A program made the position numbers and the translations under genes. Under the pieces are notes generated by a model. The model searched no databases and was not told where the DNA came from. It saw only the letters and a list, made by a program, of their open reading frames with translations. This document shows, piece by piece, positions 1 to 8,323 of a DNA stretch of 33,470 bases; the first letter of the stretch is position 1, and every line of letters begins with the position of its first letter. The stretch covers positions 1 to 33,470 of the forward strand of contig JAFGXS010000058.1 in NCBI GenBank assembly GCA_016936505.1, read 5' to 3'. This DNA is from Bacteroidales bacterium (lineage in GTDB: Bacteria; Bacteroidota; Bacteroidia; Bacteroidales; F082).

Positions 1-46
1 AAGTTCTGTAACGGTTTGTGGAGAGATAAGCTGTAATTGTCCATTC

Positions 47-79
47 AAAAAACCCTGATGAAATTCATCAGGGTTTTTT
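47..79. terminator. Bidirectional Rho-independent terminator
   Basis: Near-perfect inverted repeat: A-run plus CCCTGATGAA on the left, TTCATCAGGG plus a run of six T on the right, with almost no loop. Read on the minus strand it follows the stop codon of the amylase gene by about 36 nt. Read on the plus strand it would end whatever gene lies left of the window. The first 46 bases hold no recognisable gene. Confidence 0.85.
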
Positions 80-115
80 GTTTTTATCAATTAAATATTA
101 GTACAAAGTTGCTTT

Positions 116-2941
116 CTAATTAACTATTAGCTTCATCACTTTTTGTTGCGTTTCAGTTCTCACCACCATCAGGTAAAGACCTGCTTCCACGCCACTTAAG
201 TTAAAATGATACTTTGAAGCTTGCTGAAAGACTCCCTGATAAAGACTCTTTACTTTTCTTCCGGCTAAATCATACAACTCAACACTACCGTCTGAAGAGG
301 ATGGTAATGTAAGTGATAGATCAACCGACCTGGAGTATCCAACAGGATTTGGAAATAGCTTAATATTTTGGTCCGGAATCTCTGCTGTCTGATCTCCGGT
401 TCCCAGTACAAAGTCAGGAGTATTGATCTTTACGCTGGTGTATAATCTGTACTCACCTGGCTGTAAAGTAATGGGAGAAGCTGTATTGGTTACATTAATT
501 GAATCCTGAGGATTAAAATAGTTGTACCACCAGCCCGTTTTTTGGAAATTAGGGGTAACATTACCAGCAACCACATCAAAATTTCCCAAGATGGTTACAT
601 CCATAGTTGAACTATTCAGATTAATGGTTTTGTACAAACCTCCAACATTAATATTAAAGTTGGTAGTACCAAATACATCAGGATATTCTTTTCTCAATTT
701 AATTAATGAAGACCAGACATAGTATAAATGCTGCCTGTTTTGATCGTACCAGTAATCCCAGCGAATAGGTTTGGGGTCAACCCTGCAACTACTGCTTAAG
801 GTGCCGTTTTGACAATAATTAATAGAATAATCATAACCCAATTCTCCAAACATCCATATCATTTTAGGCCCCGGAACAGTGAAGAAAAAGGCTCCGGCTG
901 CTTCCATCCGTTCCAAACCTGTAGGAATATCTTTCACATTGTAATTTCCAGATGAATTACCATAAGTCTCATTTTTATACATCAACCGTTCTTCATCGTG
1001 GCTTTCCATATAACTAACCATAGAGGCTGAATTAGAAAATCCATAGGTCTTGTAGGAGATTCCTGAAAGGTCAGTACTGGAATTCCATCCCATGGTGTTT
1101 TGGTTATAATTGTTATTCATATTGTTCCAAACAGACATGCCATAACTCGTCAAGACTTGTTCTTCGCTAGTTGCAGTAAAGAGCTCAAGGATATCATAAG
1201 CATTGGGATGGAAAGCTTTAATATGGTCATAAATATGCTCTAAATGATTGATTCTTGACTGATCATATGCATAACCATCACCCGGAGTATTGGTAAACCC
1301 TTTTGCAAAGTCAAATCTGTATCCATCAATCTTATACTCAGTAAGCCAGTAATTTGTAACACTATCAACAAATGCAACTGTCTGGGGACTGTCATAATTA
1401 AAATCATTGCCCCAGCTATATGATGGATTTGGAGAGGTCTGATTAAACCAGGGATTGTTGGCCGCCGGTTGGTTTAGAGCTGAATTCCAGTACATCATAG
1501 CCAGAGGACAAGTACCGTAGGCATGATTCAAAACAATATCCATAATTACGGCAATACCATTGGCATGACAGGAATCAATAAATGCCTTATATGTATTACG
1601 TGGTCCGTAAGATTTATCAACTGCAAAATAATAGTTCGGGTTATATCCCCAACTAATGTTTCCCTCAAACTCATTTACAGGCATTAATTCTATGGCATTT
1701 ACCCCCAAACGTTTCAAGTAACCTAAAGTATCTATTAAAGCTTGAAAATCTCCTTGTTCAGTAAAGTCATGAACCCATAATTCATAGATCACCAGATCTT
1801 CTCTTTTAGGAGGTTGGAAATTAGTAACTTTCCACTGATAAGGGGTCTGATCTGTTTCCAATACAGTTGCAATTCCAGTAGTTTTTCCGGTAGGATAAGC
1901 AATCAGGTTAGGATATGTTGTTGATGAAATGTATTGATCATTCCAAGGGTCACTTACCTGTTCAGCGTACGGATCACCTATACGAATTCCACCATTAATC
2001 AAATATTGGAAAACATACTGTTTCTTGGGAGTTAACCCGCTAATCGTAACCCAATACCGATTTCCATCAGGAGTTTCCTTCATTTGATATTGCTGATCCA
2101 CTTGCCAGTTGTTAAAATCACCAATGGCAAATACATAGTCTTTTTCCGGTGCATACAAACACAAGGTAACAGTTGTACTGTTAACATAATTAATTCCATC
2201 GCGAATCCCTGATGGTAATGCTTCTACTGTATTTGGAGACAATACATAATAATAGGATGAGTCATACACTATCTCTGTTCCCCTTTTTGCTTCAGCAACA
2301 ATAGTATGTTTTCCATAAGCAGAAGCAGTTTCACTATATGCAAAACTACTTCCGGTATCTGCTACCACCTTTTGATTATCAATATAAAGAAATGTAGAAT
2401 CTGCTGAAACACTGCTAAAATCAATATCAAAAACACTATCCTTTTTTACAATATTAGTTGCCGTAGCTACCGGACTCGTTATCTGTATATTTAAACCGGC
2501 TTCATAAACTTGATAAAAGATATCAGCTCCACCAACGTCTTTACCTTGAGGATTGCCTGTAGAACTCCGAAAAACAAAAGCCATTTTCAATATCTTTTCA
2601 CCATCTGGAACACCATAATAAGACCGGATTGACGGCCCAATTTTTAATTGCCAGAGATTAGTTCCGATATTAGTCATCTTACAGGCAGGAATATTTACAC
2701 TCCAAGCTGCTTTAACATACTTCCAATCTGAAGAAGAAGTACTAAGATTAGTGATAACTCCAGTATGAGCATAAACATCACCGGTATAACCCATTAAACC
2801 CTGATCTCCTTCAGCAGCATTAAATACAATAGTAACCGAATCATCGGCAGTAGGGAACGCAGGAGTAGTTGTTATGACCTGAGCGTTTATTGAAAAAGAA
2901 GCCAAAGCTATCAATACAAGAAGGGTAAATTTTCTTATCAT
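116..2941 (-). CDS. Secreted GH13 alpha-amylase/pullulanase-like enzyme with T9SS sorting domain
   Basis: Predicted extracellular enzyme cutting starch- or glycogen-type glucans. Seen in the 941-residue product: a signal peptide (1-20, ending INA), an N-terminal beta module (about 22-145), an Ig-like linker (about 150-235), a CBM48-like early-set domain (about 240-340), and a GH13 barrel (about 380-760). Catalytic residues are all present: DIVLNH at 468-473, nucleophile D544 in YRFDFA, acid/base E586 in ILELF, and transition-state Asp D649 in ESHDEER. The WGYNP motif near 431 resembles debranching or branching GH13 enzymes, so pullulanase-type activity is possible. A T9SS type A sorting domain (about 862-941, starting KLFPNPV) implies export across the outer membrane and surface anchoring or release. 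The N-terminal module also occurs in the GH31 enzyme at 9827-12562. The gene is transcribed alone, with a -7 element at 3019-3026 and a regulon operator at 3113-3126. Exact substrate is inferred only by family. Confidence 0.93.
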   Translation of the reverse strand: MIRKFTLLVLIALASFSINAQVITTTPAFPTADDSVTIVFNAAEGDQGLMGYTGDVYAHTGVITNLSTSSSDWKYVKAAWSVNIPACKMTNIGTNLWQLKIGPSIRSYYGVPDGEKILKMAFVFRSSTGNPQGKDVGGADIFYQVYEAGLNIQITSPVATATNIVKKDSVFDIDFSSVSADSTFLYIDNQKVVADTGSSFAYSETASAYGKHTIVAEAKRGTEIVYDSSYYYVLSPNTVEALPSGIRDGINYVNSTTVTLCLYAPEKDYVFAIGDFNNWQVDQQYQMKETPDGNRYWVTISGLTPKKQYVFQYLINGGIRIGDPYAEQVSDPWNDQYISSTTYPNLIAYPTGKTTGIATVLETDQTPYQWKVTNFQPPKREDLVIYELWVHDFTEQGDFQALIDTLGYLKRLGVNAIELMPVNEFEGNISWGYNPNYYFAVDKSYGPRNTYKAFIDSCHANGIAVIMDIVLNHAYGTCPLAMMYWNSALNQPAANNPWFNQTSPNPSYSWGNDFNYDSPQTVAFVDSVTNYWLTEYKIDGYRFDFAKGFTNTPGDGYAYDQSRINHLEHIYDHIKAFHPNAYDILELFTATSEEQVLTSYGMSVWNNMNNNYNQNTMGWNSSTDLSGISYKTYGFSNSASMVSYMESHDEERLMYKNETYGNSSGNYNVKDIPTGLERMEAAGAFFFTVPGPKMIWMFGELGYDYSINYCQNGTLSSSCRVDPKPIRWDYWYDQNRQHLYYVWSSLIKLRKEYPDVFGTTNFNINVGGLYKTINLNSSTMDVTILGNFDVVAGNVTPNFQKTGWWYNYFNPQDSINVTNTASPITLQPGEYRLYTSVKINTPDFVLGTGDQTAEIPDQNIKLFPNPVGYSRSVDLSLTLPSSSDGSVELYDLAGRKVKSLYQGVFQQASKYHFNLSGVEAGLYLMVVRTETQQKVMKLIVN

Positions 2942-3018
2942 TTGTGCATTTTTAGATTATTATCGTAACCGTCGCATGAAAATGTCAGAACACCAATCTT
3001 CAAACGATTTCTATATGA

Positions 3019-3026
3019 CAAAAATA
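3019..3026 (-). promoter_or_regulatory. Predicted -7 promoter element of the amylase gene
   Basis: TATTTTTG read on the minus strand is a full match to the Bacteroidetes -7 consensus TAnnTTTG, about 78 nt before the ATG at 2941. No TTTG lies 19-21 nt upstream, so the -33 box is weak, which would fit a promoter that needs an activator. The operator at 3113-3126 ends 89 nt upstream. Confidence 0.5.
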
Positions 3027-3068
3027 ATTGAAATATATATTACTGATGGTATATATACGTCAGAGATG

Positions 3069-3092
3069 CTTATTTATAACGTTATAGATAAG
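3069..3092. promoter_or_regulatory. 24-bp inverted repeat upstream of the amylase gene
   Basis: CTTATTTATAAC followed directly by GTTATAGATAAG: 11 of 12 positions are symmetric around AACGTT. It lies 42 bp upstream of the amylase -7 element and is centred 40 bp from the CAAACGTTTG operator. It could be a second regulator site, or a weak structure after thrC, but no T-run follows it on the minus strand. Confidence 0.35.
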
Positions 3093-3112
3093 AAAATTCG
3101 TAAAGCTTGCTG

Positions 3113-3126
3113 TTGCAAACGTTTGA
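3113..3126. promoter_or_regulatory. LacI-type operator O1 of the glucan regulon (amylase)
   Basis: TTGCAAACGTTTGA with a perfect 10-bp palindrome CAAACGTTTG at 3116-3125, centred on CG as in LacI/PurR-family operators. The identical 14-mer occurs at 14674-14687 before the SusA-like gene, in the same orientation and at the same 89-nt distance from the -7 element. It lies only 12 nt past the thrC stop codon but belongs by position to the amylase gene. Confidence 0.6.
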
Positions 3127-3137
3127 GGAGAATTTTC

Positions 3138-4427
3138 TCACCTTAAAAGAAAGCCTTTTAAGTGATAAAATGTAGCAGAAATCTGAAGTTTATGCATTTT
3201 TTTTTGCAAACTTTCACTTAAGGATTCAGGCATAGTTACAGGAACGGTAATTTGTTCTTCCACAATAAACTTAAATTTGGCAGGATGTGCTGTTTCCAGA
3301 AAAATACCATACATCTCGATATGATCACTTTTAAAAGCATCCAATCCTAAATATGCTACTGCTCCATGGGGATCCAAAATGTATTGATTCTGACGATAGA
3401 ATTCAGATATTACATTTCTTGTTTGCTCATCAGAAAAACTATATGCACTGATCTCTGACATCATTTTCCTCAAATCATTGTTATAAAGCTCCAGCATACG
3501 CGCAAAATTGCTGGGGTTACCCACGTCCATTGCATTTGAAATGGTAGAAATTGAAGGTCGGGGGCGGAAGTAACCTGTTTGAAAATATTCAGGAACCACA
3601 TCATTCCTATTGGAAGAAGCAATGAACCGTGCTACCGGAAGGCCGGACCTTTTGGCTATTAATCCTGCTGTCAGATTCCCATAATTCCCACTGGGAACAG
3701 AAAACACCAAAGGTTTGGACTTATCCTTCAACTGACCATAAGCATAAAAATAATATATAGCCTGAGGCAACAAACGTGCAATATTAATTGAGTTAGCAGA
3801 AGACAATGTGAGCTTTTCCTTCAATTCTTTGTCAGCAAAAGCTTCTTTCACCATACGCTGACAATCATCAAAATTGCCGTCTACTTCCAATGCCGTAATG
3901 TTTCCACCCAAAGTTGTAAACTGCTTTTCCTGAAGTAAGCTCACCTTGCCTTTAGGGTAAAGAATAACCACCTCAACATTATCAACTCCGTAAAAACCAT
4001 GTGCTACTGCACTTCCCGTATCTCCGGAAGTAGCCACCAATATGGTAGTTTTTTGGTTGGCTGCGAACCGTGATAGAAATCTTGCCATAGTTCGTGCTCC
4101 CACATCCTTAAATGCCAGTGTAGGTCCATGGAAAAGCTCCAAAACTGACAACCCGGAATCAATTTCGAACAGTGGAATATCAAAATTCAATGCATCTTCC
4201 AGCAGGTATTTTAGTTCAATAGCTGTTAATTCATCACCTACATAAGGTTTCAGAAAATGATAACCGATTTCCGGTAAGGAAAGCTGGTTTAAATCTTTAA
4301 AAAACTTTTCCGGCAACAATGGAATCCCTTCAGGGAAATACAACCCTTTGTCATCGGCCAAACCTTTCAGAACAGCTTCACGGAAGCCTACCTTTTTCGA
4401 TTGATGATTGGTACTGTAAAATTGCAT
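3138..4427 (-). CDS. thrC: Threonine synthase
   Basis: Converts O-phosphohomoserine to threonine with pyridoxal phosphate, the last step of threonine synthesis, in the cytoplasm. The 429-residue length fits the family. Visible features: the N-terminal YSTNHQSKKVGFREA segment, the PLP lysine K107 in GPTLAFKDVGA, ATSGDTGSA at about 132-140, and the phosphate-cradle loop PSGNYGNLTAG at 245-255. It is third in thrA-thrB-thrC, starting 9 nt after the thrB stop codon, so the three are co-transcribed and probably translationally coupled. No strong terminator follows it. The 12 nt after its stop lead straight into the operator of the next minus-strand gene. Confidence 0.97.
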   Translation of the reverse strand: MQFYSTNHQSKKVGFREAVLKGLADDKGLYFPEGIPLLPEKFFKDLNQLSLPEIGYHFLKPYVGDELTAIELKYLLEDALNFDIPLFEIDSGLSVLELFHGPTLAFKDVGARTMARFLSRFAANQKTTILVATSGDTGSAVAHGFYGVDNVEVVILYPKGKVSLLQEKQFTTLGGNITALEVDGNFDDCQRMVKEAFADKELKEKLTLSSANSINIARLLPQAIYYFYAYGQLKDKSKPLVFSVPSGNYGNLTAGLIAKRSGLPVARFIASSNRNDVVPEYFQTGYFRPRPSISTISNAMDVGNPSNFARMLELYNNDLRKMMSEISAYSFSDEQTRNVISEFYRQNQYILDPHGAVAYLGLDAFKSDHIEMYGIFLETAHPAKFKFIVEEQITVPVTMPESLSESLQKKMHKLQISATFYHLKGFLLR

Positions 4428-4436
4428 AAAACTAAA

Positions 4437-5357
4437 TTAAATAAGGTGAGTCCCGTTTTTATTCACTGTTGAAACATGGATTTTAAATTCAATTCCCGAA
4501 GGTTCGTATATTTCCCTGAAAGCTTTGGCAACCTTTTCTGCTGTTTCTTTTCCTTCAGACAAAGCAAAAACTGAAGGTCCGGAACCAGAAATACCAGAGC
4601 CCAAAGCTCCGGCTGATAATGCTGCTGCTTTCAACGCCTCAAATAACGGAATTAGAAGAGCTCGGGCAGGTTCTATAATAACATCTTCCAGCGAACGGCC
4701 AATCAACGAATAATCATTTGAGTAGAATCCACTTATTAAACCGGCTATATTCCCCCATTGAATCACCGCATCAGATAACGGAACCGTTTGTTTCAATAAT
4801 AACCGGGCTTTTTTGGTCTGCACCTCTACATCGGGATGTATCAACGTTACATACAGGTTTTCAGGAACAGGAAGAGAAATGACGTCCAGAGGATTCAAAC
4901 TTCTGACCAGAATAATACCGCCCATTAATGACGGTGCTGCGTTATCAGCATGCTCTACTCCAGAGGCCAGCGATTCACCAATCATAGAGAATTTCACCAA
5001 CTGCTGCATGGAAAAAACACCTCCAAGCAAATGATTCATACCAAATGCAGCACCGGCAGCACTGGAAGCACTGGATCCCATTCCACTTCCCGGACTTACC
5101 CCCTTTTCAATTTCCATTTCCACACCAAAGTCAACGCCTGCCATTGTAAGCATAGCTAACGCTACCACACCGGCAACATTTTTTTCAGGATCCTCTGACA
5201 ACTGCTGTTCATTTTTCATGATAATCTTCACACCAGGCTCTTTTGTTTTCCTGAAAGTCAACACATCACCAATATCATTAAGAGCAAAACCTAAGATATC
5301 AAATGCGCAGGAAACATTGGCTACACTAGCCGGAGCAAAAACTTTTATTTCTTTCAT
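4437..5357 (-). CDS. thrB: Homoserine kinase
   Basis: Phosphorylates homoserine to O-phosphohomoserine using ATP, supplying ThrC. It is a GHMP-superfamily kinase of 306 residues. The N-terminal APASVANVSCAFD and the glycine/serine-rich ATP loop PGSGMGSSASSAAG (about 89-102) are diagnostic, and the C-terminal GSGISGSGPSVFAL motif (about 253-266) is also present. It begins 18 nt after the thrA stop and ends 9 nt before thrC. The compact A-B-C order matches threonine operons in other Bacteroidota and enterobacteria. Start ATG at 5357 gives the expected MKEIKVFAPAS amino end. Confidence 0.97.
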   Translation of the reverse strand: MKEIKVFAPASVANVSCAFDILGFALNDIGDVLTFRKTKEPGVKIIMKNEQQLSEDPEKNVAGVVALAMLTMAGVDFGVEMEIEKGVSPGSGMGSSASSAAGAAFGMNHLLGGVFSMQQLVKFSMIGESLASGVEHADNAAPSLMGGIILVRSLNPLDVISLPVPENLYVTLIHPDVEVQTKKARLLLKQTVPLSDAVIQWGNIAGLISGFYSNDYSLIGRSLEDVIIEPARALLIPLFEALKAAALSAGALGSGISGSGPSVFALSEGKETAEKVAKAFREIYEPSGIEFKIHVSTVNKNGTHLI

Positions 5358-5375
5358 CTTTTTTCTGTTTATAGA

Positions 5376-7823
5376 TTACTGATTAGCCAGCGAAATAATA
5401 TCTGCAAACACACCGGATGCCGTTACTGAAGCTCCGGCACCAGCACCTTTAATCACGAGTGGCTGCTCATTGTATCTCCTCGAATAAATCAGCACAATAT
5501 TATCCTTACCATCCAACTGATAATACGGCTGATCTGATGATACCTGTTGAAGTCCAACGCTTGCTTTTCCATTGTTCAATTCAGCCACAAAACGCAGTTT
5601 CTTCTGTTGTTGTTCAGCTTCTTTTCTCAGTTCTTCAAAATACTTATTGTATTCAGGAAGTTGTGCCAGAAAATCCTCCGTTTTCTCTATTTTCATCAAT
5701 GCTTCAGGCATGAACCCTTTATTTTGTATTTGATCAAATTCCAGTGGCAATCCACATTCCCGGGACAAAATCAGAATCTTACGCATCACGTCTTCACCGC
5801 TCAAATCAATGCGTGGGTCAGGTTCGGTATAGCCCTGTTTCATGGCTTCTTTTACCACATCAGAGAAATCGGTTCCTCCCACAAAGTGATTAAAAATAAA
5901 ATTCAGACTTCCGGACAGAACAGCCTGTATCTGATGTATTTCATCACCACTTTTCAGCATATCCTGAATAGTCTTCAGCACAGGCAATCCTGCTCCGACA
6001 TTAGTTTCATACAAAAACTTCACATTATTTTCCAAAGCACCTTTCAAAAGTCCGCGAAACTGGATATAAGAATTTGAAGCAGCAATTTTATTGGAAGCCA
6101 CCACAGAAATACTTTTCTGCAATATTTCCGCATAATATCCTGCCACATCCCTACTGGCAGTATTATCAACAAATACCGCATTCCGCAGGTTTTTATCCTT
6201 CATTTTCTCCACAAAAAGATCCATATCCATAGTTTCTCCCGCTTCTGATAAGTCTTTTTTCCACTCAGCAAGATTCAGGTCCTTTTCGCCAAACCACATC
6301 TTTCTGCTGTTAGCCATAGCCACAACCCTTAATTCCAGGCCGTGTTCAGCTTTCAAATATTCTGACTGTTCTCGAATCTGACGAATCAAGGCTCCGCCTA
6401 CATTACCCACTCCCACCAAAAACAGGTGAAGCTTTTTGTATTTGGACAGAAAAAAGGTCTCATGCAACACGTTCAGCGCTTTGGAAACATCATTTTGTGA
6501 GATTACAATTGAGATATTTCTTTCGGTGGAACCCTGGGCTATCGCCCGGATATTGATACCGTTTTTTCCCAAGGCATCAAAAGCCTTTCCGCTCAAACCC
6601 ACCGATGATTTCATATGATCGCCAACCAATGCCACCACGGAAAGTCCCGATTCAACTAAAACCTCATCTACTTTTGAAAGTGCTTTTTCGTCTCTGAATT
6701 CTGCAACAATTGCCTGACGGGCAACGGCAACCTGATCTTCAGTTACAGCAAGGGTAATAGAATGTTCCGAAGAAGCCTGTGTAATAAAAATAACATTTAC
6801 CTTTCGATCAGACAATGCAGAGAACAACCGTCCGGCTACTCCGCTCATGCCTACCATACCACCTCCCGTAAGCGTAAGCAACGAAATATTATCAATATTG
6901 GAAAGGCCCTTAACTGGCAAGGTTGTCCCGTTTCCATTTTTACAAATCAATGTTCCGGGTTGTTCCGGACGAAATGTATTTTTTATGTATAATGAAATGT
7001 TCTTCAACATTACCGGTTGAATAGTTGGAGGAAAAATAACTTTTGCACCGAAATGTGACAACTCCATAATTTCTTCATAGGAAAGTTTTTCCAACGGCAT
7101 AGCCGAAGATACCCTGCGTGGATCGGCTGTCATAACCCCATCCACATCGGTCCAGATTTCCAACGAATCTGCATCCAGAGCAGCAGCAACAAGCGCTGCA
7201 GTGTAATCTGAACCTCCCCGTCCCAGTGTAGTGGGCTTTCCATCAGATGTAGCTGCAATGAAACCGGGGATAAAAACATTACTCTCAGTTTTCTCTACCT
7301 GCTGACGGATTCGTTCATATGTAATTTCAAACTGAACCTGGGCATGGCCAAAATTCGCATCGGTAACTATCAGTTCTCTGGAGTCCAATAATATGTTATA
7401 AACCCCTGATTCATTCAAAAACGATGATAAAACTAAAGAAGACAACCGCTCACCAAAACTTAGCAAGTGATCATGCGAAGAAGGAAACAATTCCTTCAGT
7501 AAATAAATCCCGTGGCAGGTATCATCCAGTTCGTTCAGTAATATTTTGATTTCTGAAACAACAATACTTTGTTGCTGCAGAGAGAAAAGACTCCGGGCCA
7601 ACTCAAAATGCTGAGCTTCCAAATCCTTCAATAATTTCTGATAGGAAAGATCTCCTTTGGCAGCCAGCTGACCACAAGTTTGCAATACATCAGTTACCTC
7701 ACCAAAAGCAGAAGCCACAACTGCAAGTCGGTGATTTTGACTTTCCTTTTTTATGATTTCAACAACCTTTCTGATATTCTCGGCATGAGCTACCGAACTC
7801 CCTCCAAACTTTAAAACTTTCAT
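5376..7823 (-). CDS. thrA: Bifunctional aspartokinase / homoserine dehydrogenase
   Basis: Carries out the first and third steps of the aspartate pathway toward threonine, methionine and isoleucine: ATP-dependent phosphorylation of aspartate and NAD(P)H reduction of aspartate semialdehyde. The 815-residue length is normal for the fusion. Aspartokinase occupies about 1-300 (KFGGSSVA at 5-12, TTLGRGGSDYTA at 198-209). Paired ACT domains lie at about 310-460 and probably carry feedback inhibition by threonine. Homoserine dehydrogenase follows: Rossmann loop FLVGVGNVGG at 468-477, ASNKIAAS near 576-583, and the GYTEPDPRIDLSGEDVMRK signature at about 664-682. It is first in thrA-thrB-thrC. Upstream lies a candidate threonine-rich leader peptide with alternative RNA pairings (7926-8024), suggesting attenuation in addition to enzyme feedback. 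Confidence 0.98.
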   Translation of the reverse strand: MKVLKFGGSSVAHAENIRKVVEIIKKESQNHRLAVVASAFGEVTDVLQTCGQLAAKGDLSYQKLLKDLEAQHFELARSLFSLQQQSIVVSEIKILLNELDDTCHGIYLLKELFPSSHDHLLSFGERLSSLVLSSFLNESGVYNILLDSRELIVTDANFGHAQVQFEITYERIRQQVEKTESNVFIPGFIAATSDGKPTTLGRGGSDYTAALVAAALDADSLEIWTDVDGVMTADPRRVSSAMPLEKLSYEEIMELSHFGAKVIFPPTIQPVMLKNISLYIKNTFRPEQPGTLICKNGNGTTLPVKGLSNIDNISLLTLTGGGMVGMSGVAGRLFSALSDRKVNVIFITQASSEHSITLAVTEDQVAVARQAIVAEFRDEKALSKVDEVLVESGLSVVALVGDHMKSSVGLSGKAFDALGKNGINIRAIAQGSTERNISIVISQNDVSKALNVLHETFFLSKYKKLHLFLVGVGNVGGALIRQIREQSEYLKAEHGLELRVVAMANSRKMWFGEKDLNLAEWKKDLSEAGETMDMDLFVEKMKDKNLRNAVFVDNTASRDVAGYYAEILQKSISVVASNKIAASNSYIQFRGLLKGALENNVKFLYETNVGAGLPVLKTIQDMLKSGDEIHQIQAVLSGSLNFIFNHFVGGTDFSDVVKEAMKQGYTEPDPRIDLSGEDVMRKILILSRECGLPLEFDQIQNKGFMPEALMKIEKTEDFLAQLPEYNKYFEELRKEAEQQQKKLRFVAELNNGKASVGLQQVSSDQPYYQLDGKDNIVLIYSRRYNEQPLVIKGAGAGASVTASGVFADIISLANQ

Positions 7824-7867
7824 CAGTTCTTATTTTTTGATGATAAAAACAATGCGATAAGAATGTA

Positions 7868-7934
7868 ATTTGTCCCTAAAATAAAAGTAACTGGTCCCTT
7901 TTCGGGATAAATATAACTAGACCCCCTAGGGGGT
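7868..7934 (-). promoter_or_regulatory. Candidate thr attenuator (alternative hairpins after the leader peptide)
   Basis: Downstream of the Thr codons the transcript contains four complementary pieces: ACCCC and GGGGU (the perfect palindrome ACCCCCTAGGGGGT at 7921-7934, which contains the leader stop codon), then AUCCC and GGGA around a GAAA loop (about 7893-7905), then a U-rich stretch ACUUUUAUUUU. GGGGU can pair with either ACCCC before it or AUCCC after it. A ribosome stalled on the Thr codons would mask the first piece and favour the middle pairing. One reaching the stop codon would free the last hairpin. The last hairpin is only 4 bp, so termination would be weak. The mechanism is inference. 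Confidence 0.4.
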
Positions 7935-8024
7935 AGTAGTAATGGAGGTAGTCATGCCCATAATCCACCCATTGCCACAGGAAGTGGTGCCAAAAGAAGC
8001 TGAAAGGTTGAATGGATGAGCCAT
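7926..8024 (-). CDS. thrL: Candidate threonine-rich leader peptide (ThrL-like)
   Basis: A 32-residue open frame, ATG at 8024 and TAG at 7928-7926, about 102 nt upstream of thrA on the same strand. It has seven threonines and two isoleucines, and ends TTSITTTP directly before the stop. The last eight codons therefore include five Thr and one Ile codon. Threonine/isoleucine-rich leader peptides before thrA are the hallmark of ribosome-mediated attenuation in enteric bacteria. The stop codon lies inside the palindrome ACCCCCTAGGGGGT, exactly where a leader should meet its RNA switch. Internal ATGs at codons 22 and 24 give a shorter alternative of nine or eleven residues. Upstream, GGTAAAAG and CTTTTACC (8040-8065) form an 8-bp inverted repeat. 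I could not find a clean -7/-33 promoter. No homology evidence was used. Confidence 0.6.
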   Translation of the reverse strand: MAHPFNLSASFGTTSCGNGWIMGMTTSITTTP

Positions 8025-8116
8025 TGTAAATTTATTTCAGGTAAAAGTAGAAAATTTCTTTTACCACCCACATAGTTCAGGTGTTAAATTTATAAGAAGT
8101 GTAAAAAACCAGGATA

Positions 8117-8143
8117 GAAGACGGAAGACCGAAGTCGGAAGCC
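8117..8143. repeat. Degenerate 7-bp tandem repeat
   Basis: About 3.9 consecutive heptamers: GAAGACG, GAAGACC, GAAGTCG, GAAGCC. The same 7-bp periodicity with a different unit recurs at 29511-29538 and 30137-30185. All three tracts are intergenic. Confidence 0.6.
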
Positions 8144-8168
8144 TTTTCATACTCTAATTCCAATATAG

Positions 8169-8205
8169 CTGAAAACCACTAGTTAAAAAATTTGGTGGTT
8201 TTCAG
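8169..8205. repeat. Inverted repeat / stem-loop
   Basis: CTGAAAACCAC (8169-8179) is a perfect inverse of GTGGTTTTCAG (8195-8205), with a 15-nt AT-rich loop. It has no T-run after it on the plus strand, and lies just upstream of the predicted promoter of the 8324 gene. It may be an operator or a remnant terminator. Confidence 0.5.
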
Positions 8206-8207
8206 GG

Positions 8208-8239
8208 ATTGACTTTTGAGTTTCATAAAGATACTTTTG
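8208..8239 (+). promoter_or_regulatory. Predicted promoter of the orphan envelope gene
   Basis: -33-like ATTG at 8208-8211, 20 nt, then TACTTTTG at 8232-8239, a full match to TAnnTTTG. This leaves a 5' UTR of about 75-80 nt before the ATG at 8324. Confidence 0.45.
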
Positions 8240-8323
8240 ATGTAGAACTAATTGGAAACTTTTAATGACCGGATTATGAAAATCTAATCCATCTTTCTTC
8301 ACAAATAATAAATCTCAAAACCT

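Larger units (their letters stand above)
8025..8323. other. Divergent intergenic region between the thr leader and the orphan envelope gene
   Basis: Holds an 8-bp inverted repeat at 8040-8065 beside the leader peptide, a degenerate heptamer tandem repeat at 8117-8143, an 11-bp-stem hairpin at 8169-8205, and a predicted plus-strand promoter at 8208-8239. No other coding frame is convincing here. Confidence 0.6.

Noticed and set aside
1716..1725. CAAACGTTTC inside the amylase coding region
   Set aside because: One base from the operator palindrome, but it encodes conserved residues (LKRLGVN) and lies over 1 kb inside the gene, so it is probably chance.
3127..3137. Terminator directly after thrC
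   Set aside because: Only a 5-bp GAGAA/TTCTC stem without a T-run is visible; not enough to call.
5547..6077. 176-codon plus-strand frame, and 21449-22177 (242 codons)
   Set aside because: Both are antisense shadows of thrA and the MFS gene respectively, rich in Cys/His/Ser/Gln with no protein-like hydrophobic pattern.
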